Positions 9,765 to 23,859 of a DNA stretch of 64,000 bases are shown here, piece by piece (the stretch's first letter is position 1; the number at the start of each line of letters is the position of its first letter). The position numbers and the translations under genes are program-made. Under the pieces are notes generated by a model. The model was not told where the DNA came from. It saw nothing but the letters and a program-made list of their open reading frames with translations, and did not search any database. This DNA is from Breviolum minutum Mf 1.05b.01 (Eukaryota; Sar; Dinophyceae; Suessiales; Symbiodiniaceae), in assembly GCA_000507305.1 (NCBI GenBank), contig DF239542.1, positions 1-64,000 of the forward strand. The letters run 5' to 3'.

Positions 9765-11560
9765 GCGGCAGATCTGCCTTGTAGTCTTTTTGTTGTGGAA
9801 ACCAATATTCAGTGGGTTTGAAGTTGATCAGAAAATGAAGGCTAGCATGAACTTCTCAGCAGTTGCATTTGGTTTTGGTGAGGATATCTTGCAAGTGGTG
9901 TCAGCTATGCGCCTTGGTTTCACATGGGTACGATTCATAATGTGATCAAAGAGAAGTATCCGGAGATTTTCGACATGGATGAGCCCCTTGTGCCTGAAGG
10001 AAGAATCTTGTCATTTATCTAAGATGGTTACAGCTGCAGGCAACAAGACCACGCCTGATATTTCTGTTCCTGAAATTTTTTGGATGATTTTGCTGCTGAC
10101 CTTGCTGAATGTGCTCAGGAAAGGAATTGTTGAAGGAGGTGGTGCACTACCTCTCCCTTGATGCACCGAGCCATCCTCCCCTTCAGCAGGAGCAATTGCG
10201 AGGCACACGAAGCTTTCAGTCTAGGAGTTTGCTCTTTGATGGTCTGATCTCATTCAGTTTTGGCTTTGCACCAAGTCGGGTATCCACGCTCGAGTTTTGT
10301 GCAGCTTGCCAGGAAGCCTCAGCAGTTTGGACCTTGCGGTAGCACGTTTTGCCGAGGCTGAAACTTGGGCCTGTCAGAAATCTGCATCAATGTCTCGGCC
10401 TGTACCTTTCCATACCTTTCCTTCGCTGGGCCCATGTCCATGTCCAGTTTTTTTTGCCGCCAAGGACTTCATTCGCATTACAAAGGCACCTGGAGTCATT
10501 GGACATGGAGGTGTCGAGGATGTACACCGTGATCAAATGGAGCATTTGATCAGCCTTGGGCAAAAGTATCTGCAGCAAGCATTCCGGCATAACAAGGCGG
10601 AAAAACGAAGAGGGTGCGCTGAGCTGGCATGTCTACTGTATCTATCTAAACAAAGTATGATGGCCTTAGCCGAACTCACTGGAAAAAATAGTTTAGCGAG
10701 GGAATTCCGAACAATATGCTCTCTTTTCAGATCTGTGAATTTCTATCTGTTGCAAATCTTGAGGTGTACACCTCAAGCGATGTGACCAGTGATCATGGTG
10801 AAATCATCGTGACACTGTGACCAATTTGTTTCTGTGAAAGTTTGTTGAGTCAACTGTGGCACAGGCCCGTGCTCCGCCTTCGTGGAATGACATGTACGGT
10901 GTGATAACTACTGTTGGAGCATCCGAGGCTCGAGTGAATGCAGAGATGTTACAGCAGATGTGAGGTGAATTAGTATATGTCAGCATATCCCCTTCATTGC
11001 TCTGTAGGCTTGTTCCAGGCCAGGTGAAGTAAGTGTTGAAAAACCACAGGTCTGTGGGTTTATCTTTATTTTTTTCCCTTGATTTTTGACATTTGACAAA
11101 AATCCTCCTCAAATCTCAGCCTGTTTCCATATGTTTGGCAGTCGGCAATCACTTGTGATTGTTTGAGGTGCCACTCTTTGACATCCTTGATCGTTTGGAC
11201 AGCCAAGTCATTGAAGGCATTCATTTGAAGGACACTTGGGAGCAGAAAGCAAAAAGGAAAAAGGGAGCACATAGCAGCAACATAGCAACCGTTTTGAGGA
11301 GAAGGATTACAAAGAAAATGACAACCAAGGACTCGGTGACGCATGCGAACAAGTCATTTCTGGTGCACCTTTTACCTACTCGAAATGTGGAGTCGAACCA
11401 CGTCCGCTCTGTGATCGAGCTACACTGCGAAGCTTGCTTGAGCACACTAAGACTGTGTGAAATTAGCAAGAACCTCTACCCAGAAAGAGCCTTGCTCATC
11501 CCAGCATCAGCTCTTTCCAACAGTTTTTTTTTTCGCAGATTCTCATCTAACCTGCATGGC
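9765..11560. other. Probable introns with unresolved exons
   Basis: Several + strand frames look protein-like, for example around 9940-10015 (VIKEKYPEIFDMDEP) and 10480-10620. They lack a consistent intron phase or a recognisable family. They may belong to the gene whose clear exons begin near 11.57 kb. Confidence 0.3.
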
Positions 11561-11565
11561 TCAAC

Positions 11566-13672
11566 GCTTCCAACATACATCAATTGCAAGTTGAACTCCA
11601 GCTTGGCGGCAAAATCTGTCGTCAGCGTCGCAAATTTCCCCAGGATCGTGTTTTCAAGGACCTGGTCCTGGAACATCGAGGGCAACCTATCACAGTTGTA
11701 GAGGTTGGAGCACACTTAGGAGGTGCGATGACATGCCAACATGCCAACATGATGGTTTGCTTCATTGCTTGATCGGAATACAACTTGATTCGCAGTTTGT
11801 TTTCGCTTGTTATCTTCAGGCGGAAAGTTATCATACCAACTGTGGTTCCATGATGTTCCATGGCCAGGCTGCATTCTGTATGCCCTCACTCATTCTCATG
11901 GGGAGTTCCAGCCTCGGTCATAAACGGTTGACGTTGTCACAACGTCGAAAACCCTCCCTGGAAAAATGTTGTACAACGAGGAGCCGTGGTGTGGCAGTAG
12001 ATGCGTATGCACCTGCCATGGCAGCATTGAAGCGCACTGCCATCAGCAACGAGATGGAGGAGGGTGATCCGTGTTTTTCGTGTTTTTCGATGGCAGAGTC
12101 AGTGAATCGATTACCTTCGGCTTTTGCTTCTCCAGCATTTTTCAGCCAACTTTGGATCGTTGGGAAGGACAGATTGACAGTGCTTGAACATTTTGTGTGT
12201 GCTGACGATGACCGAAACTCGACCTGATAAAGTCCGGTCGTTTCATCAGCCGACTGAAAGAGTTGAAACCCTGAAGCCTCAGAGATCAAGGCATCCCCTG
12301 TGCTAGAAACGGATTAGCAGATTTGCATATCAGAGGGTTTCGTGTTGATTTTGGTGATGCAGATTAAAAAAGCAAACACTTCCCTTTGCACTTGAGGTAA
12401 ATTCTCGTTGGTCTTCAGCCCAACTGGTGTTTTGAGTCAACCTGGATGGGAAGACGTTTCAGCCTGAATCTGAGCTGATAGCTTGGGACTGGAACTGACC
12501 AAACTGACCCCATAAGAACCGATTCCCTGAGTGTTAAGGTGAATGACACGCACTCAAGTTCCTCAAACTTTTCTGATGTTAGGGCACCTCTGGTTGCATT
12601 TTGAAAGTTTTCGTTCCAGCATGGAAAGGGCAAGAACCTGCCCACCTCCGTCAGGCATGTACGAGCTTGGACTCTATTCTTCAAACGCATGGCTTTAAAG
12701 AGGTGCAGAAGTCGTTGATTCGGCGCTTATGTTTGGAAAGCAGATGGCAGAAAGCAGTCAATTAGTAGATTCAGTAGATGAGCCGATTTTTGACTTTCTG
12801 CAACATGGGTATAAAATTCATGTGCGAGGTGGACATTCTACGCGTGAGTGTTCTGGGTCGTGAGTACGATGCCTTGCGTTCTGCCGAACAGTTCATCGCA
12901 GCTCGGAAGGTCATGACAGAGAGATGGGCGGGCGGTACTGGTTGGGCTTGGTAAGAACCCTAAACAGTAGGGACAGCTGGAATGTCAATATTTCAAAAAG
13001 TTAGATGTAGACTTGGATTGAATGAGTTTCCATCTTCCTCTATCGTTTGATGGGTTGCCTGCCGCAAAGCTCCTACATTTTGTCTTTTCCAGCTCATAGG
13101 CATGTTATTACAAGCGTTTAATGTCAATTGAGTCAATACTGTCTCGTTTGTTCAAAGGTCTCAGGGCTAGTGCAACTCAACTAGTCTATCAGCTACCGTG
13201 AAAAGCTTTCGAAGGTCTGAGTTCAGCTTTCAGCAGCAGATCTTGCAACTTTTTACGCCCAAATCTTTGCACTTGTCGTCTCGGAGACCTCGGTTCAGGT
13301 GAAAATTGTGGCGGTTTCAATTCTACGAGACAATTACGCACCAGCTGAGCTAGCTTGGCACCCAAGTCTCTCCAAAACGGTTGTCCTCACAGTTGCACTG
13401 GTCAAATTCCTGTCATCCATTCCTTATGACTTAGGCCAGACTGCTATTGCGCGACTCAGCTGTAAAGGTGTCTTTCAATGGACTGCCAACTTGATAGACA
13501 TTTGGAAAGACGTTGAAATTCTGTTGTTGATGGACGGTGAATCTAGCAAACCAGGATGAATCAGGAGGGATGAGAAAAACACTCCTGAATAGCACCTGGA
13601 TTGTATAGAATCCAACAACTTTTTTGACCTTTTTGAAGCTGCAAGGTCATGGTTATATCGTGAACTTCGAAG
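11566..13672 (+). CDS. FkbM-family methyltransferase-like gene
   Basis: Six exons follow the FkbM order. An exon ending at 11722 contains TVVEVGAHLG, the SAM-binding motif I. Exon 11868-11905 completes it with GCILYALTHSHG; the split Gly codon joins exactly. Exon 11981-12059 has GVAVDAYAPAMAALKRTAIS, the strand carrying the acidic SAM-ribose residue and the following helix. Exon 12168-12224 has DRLTVLEHFVCADDD. Exon 12829-12909 has VDILRVSVLGREYDALRSA, which aligns with the family's vdllKiDvEGaE.vLrGa. Exon 13646-13672 has HGYIVNFE. All acceptors are AG|G and donors are GT or GA. In the DVEG position this protein reads SVLG, so the usual acidic residues are absent and activity is uncertain. 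FkbM enzymes O-methylate sugars or small molecules; the substrate is unknown. Confidence 0.65.
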
Positions 13673-15000
13673 GTTTGATGAATGAGGAAGTTGTAAAGCT
13701 CCTCTCAAAGCGAGAGTCGATTCCCGAGGGTCTGGCACTTGGTGAAGCGTGAAGCGCGTGGCTTGGGACTGGGTGAGTGATAGAAGACTCAATGAAACTG
13801 ACCCGAAAGTCCCAGGTGAGATGTGCAGCTTCTAAATAGAACAGAACTAAATGCATTGATCAAACAGTTTCATCAAAAGCTCTTGACACACTAATACATG
13901 TAATATTTAAAAACATCCGTTGTGGTCCAAAAGCCCTCCACAAATACAAAGGTGACGTGGCAATCCACGTTGAGGTGGTTCAAAATCGTTCGAACACTCA
14001 TTGCGTGCAGAGTCTTCGACTCGGTCAGGTACAATGACACTGGTTGGCCGAAGAGCTTGATGCTGCAAGGGGGAAGGCTGATTGACATCTTCCTCCGAAA
14101 AAGGTCGCAGAGCGCGGTTGCAATAAAGTCATGTTCCACCCATAGACCACTACTCACTACTCTTACTGGATAATTCCGTCAACATGTAGATTGAATTCAA
14201 CGATCACCTAGGTGCCACCAGGAAGCTCCATCCCCAGGCCTAAGGTTCGAAGCATGAGTTCAAAATCCACCCATGGACTTGGCTGTTTTGGCTCCAAACG
14301 TGGTTTTTAGCCACCCGTCTTCCAGCTGTGTCTTCCAGCTGCTTGTCAGTATTTTGAAATTTGAAGCTTGTCAGATGTGAGGACTTTTATATTTTTTTTC
14401 ATATTTTCTTTTTTGCTTTTTTGGAATGTTTCGAAAAACAAATAAAAAGGTCTTGGGGTCTCATTTTGTAGGAATGTTCTTTTGTTTTATTTGCATTTTT
14501 TTTAAAGAGTCCAGTGACCCAGTGAACTGATCTTGTGGATCCGAAGGCCTGCCATTTTTTCAGCCTGCGAATCCAGGAAAAAATTATGGGAATATCACGT
14601 GAGCACCGCCGAGATCGCAGGGAGGGAGTTGCCTTGGATATAGTTACTGGTACATGGGCAGATCCACGAGGATCATACTACGAGGCTGGTGATATGATTA
14701 GAAGCAGGATGAGATGACCATCCAAAGCAGTTTAGGATGCAGCAAACATTGGAAACTTGTACTTTGGGTCATCTTTGCAGCGCCAGGTCTAAATGAACAA
14801 TAAATGATAATAATATGTCACTTTCAGAGCTGTTTTGAAGCATCAGGTAGTCTTCCACACCAGAATATTGTAGTTGCTCGCATCCAAGTATACAATATTT
14901 TTCCATCGCCATTGAAGACCTTCACTGTGGCATGTCCAGTTCATCCAACCAAAATGACAACAAAGATGTGCACCAAATCCAAGAGCTAAACTCCCTGAAG
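13673..15000. other. No supported exon
   Basis: Intergenic or intronic. It includes T-rich stretches at about 14383-14425 and 14495-14510. A + strand frame at 13922-14173 and its antisense partner have no splice or family support. Confidence 0.35.
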
Positions 15001-18000
15001 GTCACCTGCGACGGCTTTGGTGAAAGCTATTCCTGCAGTGTTCGCATACAGCGTCCGAATGGTGATGTTTTCGACAGACAATCTGTGATCAAACAGTTCG
15101 GAGATTGGACGATTGTTTGGGGTCCTTGTCTCAGTGAGTTTCAGTCCTGGCACAATTTTTCTGCATATAGACTGTGCAAAGCAGTCAGGAATGTCTTGTG
15201 GACTCTGGTAAAATTCTGTTTATATTTCCCAATTGTTTTGAACTAGCGTGGGTGAGATAGAGTTGGATACTGACAAAGCCTCGGAAGTGTCTGACAGTGT
15301 CGGAGCTCAATGGTGGCAGTGGATTGGTTTTGGGGAAGGCGGAAAAATACTATATACACTCTTTTGATGTGCCTCCGCAAAGGGCACTTCACTATATTCT
15401 CAAAGATCATATCCCTCAACTTTAGAAGTGGCAGCTTTGTGCATTCCTGAGGTCAAAAATATGTTCTAGATGAGGCTATATCGAATGGGCACAAGTTGCA
15501 GTGGATGCCAAGCTGAAGCTTCAATGACGTCCTTGCAAGTTCCGTTTTTGTAAAACTCTCCGTCAGCTTCCACTGACTGTTACTAGCAGTATAAAGACTA
15601 GAAGTACTTGAAGGTAACTGTAGCACCACACTTGCTTGAGGCATTTTTACCTCTTTTTGGGGCAAAATTTCTGCTTGATTCATCCACATTTGAATTGCCA
15701 GGTCAGATTGTAGAAGTCAAGATTGCTAATTTTTGGTCTGTTTTGCAAATTTCAAGTTTGAGCAGGTTGCCATGTGGTCAACGATACACGTCAACTGGTA
15801 TTTGCTGCAAACAGATTGGCAAGAGCCTGGAAGCCTGCAAAGTACTATAAATCATAAATCGAATGTCAAATGTGATTGTTACAGGCAGCCAATTTCGGGT
15901 TCATTGTACGGTTGATGTATTTTCGTATGCCAGCAGTTGATTCTTCTGACTGGAAGTTGGAAGCCTGGCAAAGTTGAGAGATCTTGAGAGTTGTTCTCTG
16001 CTTTGAAGGAATAATTTGCGTGGGGGCTCTGGATTTGTTTGGCAGCGCGTCAAGCCAGACTCCAGATACAGCTATGGTTCTGCCCGAAGAGGCAGTGTCC
16101 AGCCAAAGCGGCAAAAACACAAAGGACTTCCAATTTGATGTAAGATGCAGAATTGCAACAAGTTTGGAGCAGTGAGGTTCCAAGAATGTTTCGGCTAACC
16201 TTTTGCTCTTTGAGAATCTTTCAGTTTTTGCAGAGAAAGACTCATCTAGTCTTAATATTCAAGCTTCATCTCATAGGTTTGAAGGTCCGGAACCACAGGG
16301 CCTGATCATTCCACGGAGCCTGCAGGCTCAGCTGTCCGTACTGCTACACCAAGAGCTGCTGGAAAGGCTGGAGTTTTGGAGAATCTGTTGTACTCCTTTG
16401 GACCTGACCCAATCTCACCCACAAAAGGACACAAACACGAGGCAAAAAGTGCTTTTGTAAGGACCCCCCCCCCGGAAATGGCTTGAATTCAGTGAGATTG
16501 TTTGGTCAGAGCAGCAACTGTGCACGGAGGCTCAAGACTATGATGCAAAAAACTGGAACAGCTGGTTTGGCTGGCACAACAAGCATCGCTCTGGTTGGGA
16601 AAAATGGGACAAGACGGAGAGGAGCGAGAATGTTGATGATGAGGAGGAAGACGAGGCCGGAGGATATTTAAGAGACCTTTTTGCGCGCACACAAGTCACG
16701 GTGACAGTGTGGGAAAACAGCTGGCTTGATTGCTCAGGTCGAGCCGCAGGAGGATATCCCCAATGAGACTCAAGCCACAACTGCCTCAGACTCGCATGAT
16801 TCAGCCACTGAAACTGCGGTATCCTGCTTGGCTTACCTATCTTACCTGAAGCTTTTGTTTGTTTTTGATTTTTACTTGTTTCAGAATTCAATATAGTTCA
16901 ATACTGTATACTTTTTTCCACCGGCAGGTGTCATGTGCTTTAGAACGTTGACATTTGCCCAGTGTTAACCTTTGCCTAGTTTTCATATGCTTGGAAGCTG
17001 GGCTTCGACAAACTCTGATATCTTCAAATATCTGAAACTTTTTCTGACCCTACAGGGGAAAAACCGCCTCAGAATTTTCAAATGATCCCCCCTAGAAACT
17101 GGTTTGGATTTTTCGGTGCAAGGCTAAAGGGTACGCCAGCGAAGCTGATGCACATGATGGGAATCTTGGCGGCTGATTTGGTTGGGGATATTTTTCCATA
17201 CCACACCATTGATTAATACACACCATGGCACCATTGCGGAAAAAATTAGGCACCACAATGGGGGAATCTTGAGGATTACCAAAATGTCCTTACACACCTA
17301 TCTTCCGTGAACTCTCGCGTAGGATTGAATGAATCCCACCACTCAGGCTAGACCAACCGGTGATTTCAACAGTTCGATGGAGGCAGGAGTGAAGCTTTTG
17401 TCCCCCCAAAAAAGGGCAAATGCCACTCTTGCCATCAAAAAATATGCCATGACTGGAGATTCTGCCTGCTTTGTCAGGCCCAAATTGCATCCACCTCCGC
17501 CTCCTCCACGGCAGACACACAATAGGTTGACTCATTCTGGCGACTTGGCTCTTTTCAGCTTGCAGATTTGTTGAATGCATCTTCAGAAAACAAGCCAAAG
17601 CCAATACCCAATGTAGATGATAATAGAGTTATAGACTATAGAGGTCTAAATATTGGTTCCCAGAGTTTCGCTTTGATTAGGCTCCAAATCCACAACCTTG
17701 AACTTGGATGAATGTCACAGTGTCGTCCTATTATGTCCTATTTGAGGATACTGGAACAAAGAAGCGGCCATGACCTCGGCTATTTTGATCATTTTGAGAC
17801 ATGGTCGGATTGATTTTGATTTTCAGCGTTTTGCCTTTGCAAGTTGCCAAGGTTGCATCCCGCTTTTCACTCGAAGTACCTCTGGATCCGCCAAAGACAT
17901 CTGCTTGCACAGTCGACGGCACCAATGAGTATTTGTTTTGAACACTTTAATCAGTGCTTCTGCAAAAATGCTAGGAAGGTTTGTTCAGGACCCCTGTCTC

Positions 18001-21000
18001 TAGATAGCTACCACCTCTTGCTGAGGAAGAGTCACAGACCTGGACAATATGTCACTGGTTGTGTGCAGCCTTGTCAGCACAAAGCTGCAATGTTGGGCCG
18101 GAACAGTGTAGCGACAAAGCATATTGTCCAACACGTTCTTTTGTTGTTGAGATTTTTGATCATAGCCTGTTCATAGTCATAGCGACTGAAAAACGCAACT
18201 CAGGTCATATGCCAGCTCGGTGGATTTCAAGGACGCACCTGTCTATGATGGCATTCTTGAACGTTTTGACAAGGAGAAGAATTCAGGTAGCTTGAGATAT
18301 GGCCGGAAAATGCACTGCACAGGTATGATTCTGATAGAAAAGTCAGACAGAGTTTTGACATGTTTTGACCTGCAAATGAAACGCCAGTCTTAGTGCGAGT
18401 AAGACCCTGGCGTCCCCAAACTTCCCCCCCAAACCAATTCTATTTTGGTGCGAGTCCTTTTCTTTGCACAAAGAGAGATGCGCTGACAGCTGAGGCATTA
18501 TTTCCTCGCAAGGCACTCCGGTTGGCAGGTTTTGTTTTCAATATGCTGCAAGAATTTGTGATAGATCCAGGTTTCACAGTAGCAATTATGTTGAATTGAC
18601 GGAATCGAGTTGTTCTGAAGTTTTCAAGCAGATACTTCCTAGCAAAATATCAGTGGAGAGGACTTTGCACTTTCCCCAGGCGCGGTGGCTGATTACAAGC
18701 AGAATGTCTATGTGCATGGATCTGTTCTGTACAGCAGCAAAGTGTGTTTAAAAGACTTCATATGCTTCATAGTACATACGCTTCTTGGAGTGAGATAGTC
18801 ACTTTTTTGATGTTTTTTTAAAGTTTGTCTTTTAAAACAGCTTCCTTTCAACATATTGGCTTGGGCATTCATCAGCTTGGACCGGACAACCGGATCCTGC
18901 ATAGTGGCACAATCCCCAGCAAAATGTCGACATCCGCCAATCGTCGAATTCGAATTGGGGACACCCCAAATACTTGTGTGAAACGAAGCTGTATTTTAGT
19001 GCACCATAGTTTGGGACGCAGCGATGTCTAATTGTCTCTACGCAGTCATCTTTGGCGAAAGCAGAAGCTCTACAAGCTTCAGTGGGAATATTTCTAAAAG
19101 AGGGGAGCTGGAAGAAATTCGGGGGAAGACTTTGAGCTTCGTGACTTCGTACCATTTGGATGTGGCTATCAGCTGTGTGCATCTGCAATGCCACAAGGAA
19201 TGCGCATGGTAAGCCGCAAGCCTCACGACCACTGCTGCGCCTGAGGGTGTTTCCGACAGAGTATTTCTCACTTTCTCACTCTGACGATACCGTAGGTTTT
19301 GAGAGTAGAGTGCAGAAACAAAGCATGGAGGATCTTTGGTAATTTCTGAAAGACATTGGCCAGGCAAACTCTGGCTACGCTTTGACAGGCCTGGAAGTTC
19401 AGCTATCTCGATGGGTTTGTTGATTTCTTTCTCTTTTCTAAACTTGCGATGCGTCATCGTTGTGCATTGCTCTGACCAATGTGAGGTACATTTTCTGCAG
19501 CTCCACCGGAGGATCGTGAGCACATTGCGGGAACAATCGACTGCAGATCAGTTGAATTAGTAAAGGGTTGGAGGGCAAGCTTTCGTAACAGGATGTAACA
19601 AGAAACTACAAGAAAAGTGCAAGACAAGTTTGTAAAGCGTTCTTGGTGATTTTGTCACTTGGAGGTGTAGCAGGCAGTCATTTTCATTGGAATGCGGACA
19701 TCGGAAGTAGGAAACAAGTCAAAACCTTCATGGTTGCAACTTTTAACGTGAGTCTGTCGGTCTCCATGCGTTGGATGATCTCACGGAGTGAAGTTGCTGT
19801 GAAGGTCCAGCTGTGAAGTTACTTGGCTGCAATCGCGAAGTAGTGAACACGACACACACAACTTTTTGAAGGTCAAGGGGCCCCTGCCATGGATTCTCAC
19901 AAGACTCCACCTCATTTGACTCATCCGACCCCGACACAGCTGGCAGATACACGCCAGCTTCTAAGGCAGCTTTTTGAATGGGATGTCCAGGTGCTGATGG
20001 GCCTTGATGGCTTGGTATTTCTTGTGGTGAAATGGATCCAGACTGTGAAGATCTGTAAAGTAAAGCATGAAAAGGAATTGAAAAGGTACTGTAAAGCATG
20101 GAATGGGCCTGGGGATCTGTGCAATGAGATTCACATGAAACTTTGCGGAGGTGAGCCATGAGGTTGGGCGGCAACTTCAAAGTGGCGACAAGGTCAATTT
20201 CAATGCTAGGTGGATCTACGAGGACAATGATGGAAAATTGGAGGCGGAAGTGTCGAACTGCAGGGATGGAAGAGTAGTTCTTTATTCAGATGGGCGTCTT
20301 ACTTAGCATTGCCTCAGCATTCTTTCAAACGAAAGAACTTAGGACTTGGTTGATATTTGTCAGAATTTGTCAGTTTAAAAGGACAACCTGGTCTACGTTT
20401 GAAGGGGAATTCAAACCAAGGAAAGCACAACATGGCGGTATAGGCTTCCGGCTGCCCCTGTTATTGGCTTTCATCCCTTTCTGCTCAAGGCCTGTGAAAT
20501 ACAATGCGAAAATCCACAGCCGCCTCCTGGGCTTAATGTTCCCTGTGCAGTTGAGCCGGAGGTGGGAGACAAATGTTTATATAGATGTTTTATTTGATGC
20601 AAGTTTGCGATACGTACTTAGCTTTGGTATGTTCGGGACATCAATGTTACCAATGTTATTGTTAAAGGAATCTCAAAAAGCTGGACTGTCAGTTGGTAGT
20701 CAAGACCAAGTAGGTGACACTTTGGTTGCAAGATTTAGAGCTCCTCTCTGGCTGAGCAGCGATGTGGCTGTCCATTGTCCACACGTGAAATCCAGAAGCA
20801 AAGCAAATCAAAACGTTTCAAAACCCAAGAGTGCGTCACCTTTTTGGGCATGAACCGACCTATCTTTGAGAAGTAAAGCAGTAAAGCATCACATGCATTC
20901 TATGACCTAGAACTCTATATGATATGCACAAAAAGTTTTTTTTGTCAACAGGCTCCTCCAGGGCTTGGCGATGTTCTGCCTCCAGAGCTGGTCGAGCCAA

Positions 21001-22273
21001 GCGAGGCCGGGCCTGGTTTGCTCCCCTTCAAAGCAAAATGCCACAATTGAAAGACAAGAATTGTGAAGAGCTGTACCCCCGCAGATAGGTGTTTTGTATT
21101 GTTTTGTATTGTTTAGTCTGAAGAGATTTTCCAACTTTCCTCTGGTCTTCACTTTTATTGATCCAACCGTCCGAGGACAGTTTAAATCGAGCGCCTTTGG
21201 ACCAGAGCTACAGTGGAGCAGACGAGCAAAGGCAGCTTGGTTGCATGAGATGAAACTCTGATTTTTGGGCCTTTAAAGCAAGCTGATATTTGTTTCACCA
21301 CCCAGTGCGGTCAAAGAAGCATGGTTTGACTGAACAAGCATCGTACACCTCACAGCACCAAGCGCAGATCATACTTCATACACGACATAGTGACATACTG
21401 TTGCTGGCATCTGCGCCATCTTCACATCGTGACACATTTCTTGATGGAGGTCTTGACATCTCCACCAACTGCTTGACCTTTTTTCAGACATCTTAGAGAT
21501 GAACTGTAGTAACTGTAGATATAGAGTGGTGTCATCCGAGGTTAAGAGACAGTCTGGAGCTCCTTGGAGCAAGCTTGGCACAGGATTTGGATGTGGAACG
21601 GGTGATACACTTGTGATCTCTCCAGCAGCTTGGCCAACTTTGTCTGACGTAGGGGGTGAAGGAAAACAGGCCCACGAGGCCCGCGATTATCTATCCATTT
21701 GCCATAGCCAAAGTCGAGCACAGCTTGCTCAGCCTGTAATTGCCCAAATATGATTGTAAGTTGATGTAAGTTGCAAGCAAAAAGTATTTGGGATCAGATA
21801 TATTTTCCTGCTGGTTCTCCTTGTCTTTGTGGTTCTGCTCGTCTTCCTGGTCTTCTGGTCCCTTCTTCCTCCTGGTCTTCTTCATTCCCTCTCCTTCTTC
21901 CTGGGTCGAGGACCGGAGCACCCCGTATACATTTGTATGCAGTATGCGGCACGTGCATTGCATGTGTATGTGCAGAGACATGCATGTATTCGTGTGCACC
22001 CTCTTAGTCCTTCCCAGGGCTTCCTCCTCATTTTCATTGATTTCAACACAAAATGCATTTTGTTCTTTGCAGATGTATGTGATAGTGATAGCGTTTGGTG
22101 TTGAATGCTGCGGATTGTTGCCAACGCCGTGGCCAACGGAAACCTGAAGCAGGCTGAGCGCCAACTTGGTGTGCGGTCTGCATGCACAGGTTGCGGTCAT
22201 GTTCGAAATGTACCTATATCTCGCTCGCAACGACAAGTGCGGATTGCCAGGTGGACTTATTTGTTCCGGCCAG
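15001..22273 (+). CDS. Unidentified multi-exon gene(s), + strand
   Basis: Exons bounded by AG|G acceptors and GT/GC donors occur at 15001-15133, 15766-15841, 16277-16366, 16462-16766 (right limit), 18232-18286, 18661-18741, 19103-19208, 19512-19594, 20163-20308, 20952-21050 and 22190-22273. Each keeps one open frame with a hydrophilic, globular-looking translation, for example FEGPEPQGLIIPRSLQAQL and VFEMYLYLARNDKC-like segments. Donors such as GTGAGT (15134) and GTAAGC (19209) are canonical. I recognise no domain. They share strand with the methyltransferase and the myosin. They could be one gene, several genes, or in part an N-terminal extension of the myosin. No start or stop codon could be assigned. 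Confidence 0.45.
16462..16766 (+). CDS. Largest unidentified exon: Trp-rich then acidic
   Basis: After AG|G the frame begins with a proline run and runs open for about 100 codons to a TGA at 16764-16766; the true donor may be earlier, for example GT at 16738. It has WNSWFGWHNKHRSGWEKW, then DDEEEDE, then LRDLFARTQVTVTVWE. The tryptophan spacing is striking, but I know no family with this pattern. Confidence 0.45.
19103..19208 (+). CDS. Unidentified exon with canonical GTAAGC donor
   Basis: AG|G acceptor, 106 nt, donor GTAAGC. The frame includes GEDFELRDFVPFGCGYQL. Boundaries and phase are clean; the function is unknown. Confidence 0.45.
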
Positions 22274-23859
22274 GCAATTTCAAGTACTGTAGATGTGGCA
22301 GGTGCAGAAGCATCTTGGAAACCGGTCCTTCCCAGAGCGCTGCCTGTGTCAGATTGTGCAGCAGGTATATGAATAGAAACAGAGCTCCAGCCTGCCACTT
22401 TTGATTTGCTTGAATTCATAGAAATGATTTAAATGGTAATCGCATGCATCCACCATGGTTTCTGGTTGGATATTTTTTTGATGATCCCGCCTAAACATGA
22501 CATGCCTGTGGCAGCTACGGCAAGCTGACAAGATGCTCTGCACTACAATACATACTAAATATACATTAAGGTTTTCATTTTCGCAGATGCCCTGCACAGC
22601 AACCAATTTGCCAAGACGAAGTTCAGTGGAATTGTTTTGGGTTGCTAGCTGCCTGTGCACTCATGAGTAGACTTATTGCGCCAGCAAATGTCCATTACCA
22701 GGCTGAAATAGAAGTGAGTGACTATTCTACACTCCACACTTGAAATATGATGGAAACAGCGCAGCATGCACTTAAGAGGCTGATGAATTTTCCTTTTGAC
22801 TAGAGAGAAGTTCAAAGATAGAATATGCAAAGATAAGTGGGCAAGTCGTCTGCTGTCTACTCGGTCCAGCCTCGTGTTTCAGGTATTTTTTTGCAAGACG
22901 CTGATCACAAAGTGACCGCATGCATGAGACATATGAGACATGTTTGCCGGTGTGGTGCTGACTTCAAATGTTGGCCAAGCTGGGGAGTGTCTCCGTCTCC
23001 CATCACAGCATAGTATTCGTTGCATCTAAACTTCGGAGCATTGACAGAATGTACTGATTTGAAATCCCGTGCTCCTGGTACAGGGGAGCTCAATCTCAAT
23101 CCCTGTTGGAAGGTCTGAAACAAGGCTTGTTTTGAGTCTCACTTCTGGGCTTCTGGCACGGCTTGGGCGCAATACGCGAGAATTTATCAGATGTAGCAGA
23201 ATGTTCAGGATAAAGCTTGAATTCTTGTCAGGCATTGATCAAACTTTAAGCAGAGGACAGGCCCATGGTGCGCGACACCAGTTCAGCGTTTCTCTTTGAG
23301 ATTCACTCCTGGGCCAAAGGGACCTCTCTTTCTCCCTTTGCTACCCAGCCGTTGCATCAGTGGCCAAGCATGGGTTTGCGCGGCCTATGGAAAAAAGGCT
23401 TCACAATCAGACTTTTGGAGTCAGGGCAATTGCGCCAGGGAAATGGCAAGGTAGGCAAAAGTGGTGTGTCAAAAAATTGGTGTCACGGTGTCAGCTTTCT
23501 TTTACAACTGGCAGCTGAGAGGTGTGTAGTTTCAAGCTGGGAAGCGGGCGGACGCGTAGCCGCAATGTCGGAGATTTGAGGTTAGCTTGTTCCTTGGAGG
23601 AAAAATATGTTTTTTTTTCTTCTAAGCCAATTGATGCTCAATACAGTCATTACAGTAAGGATTGAATGATAGAACCAACCGCAAGCGATTTGAACCGTTT
23701 TCATTGCACGGACTGCCAGACTGTCTAGGTCTGATGGAAAAGTATTGGGCTGCCCATCCCGAAGATGTCTTCAGTCCATGTACGTGCGAAGTGGATGGAG
23801 TCTTGAGCTCAGTTGAAGGGATCTGAAATTTTTACATGCCGCGTTACTTTTGATGCCAG

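Noticed and set aside
19743..20180. Minus-strand ORF of 145 codons
   Set aside because: Antisense to the + strand exon at 20163 and its flank; no splice signals in the right places.
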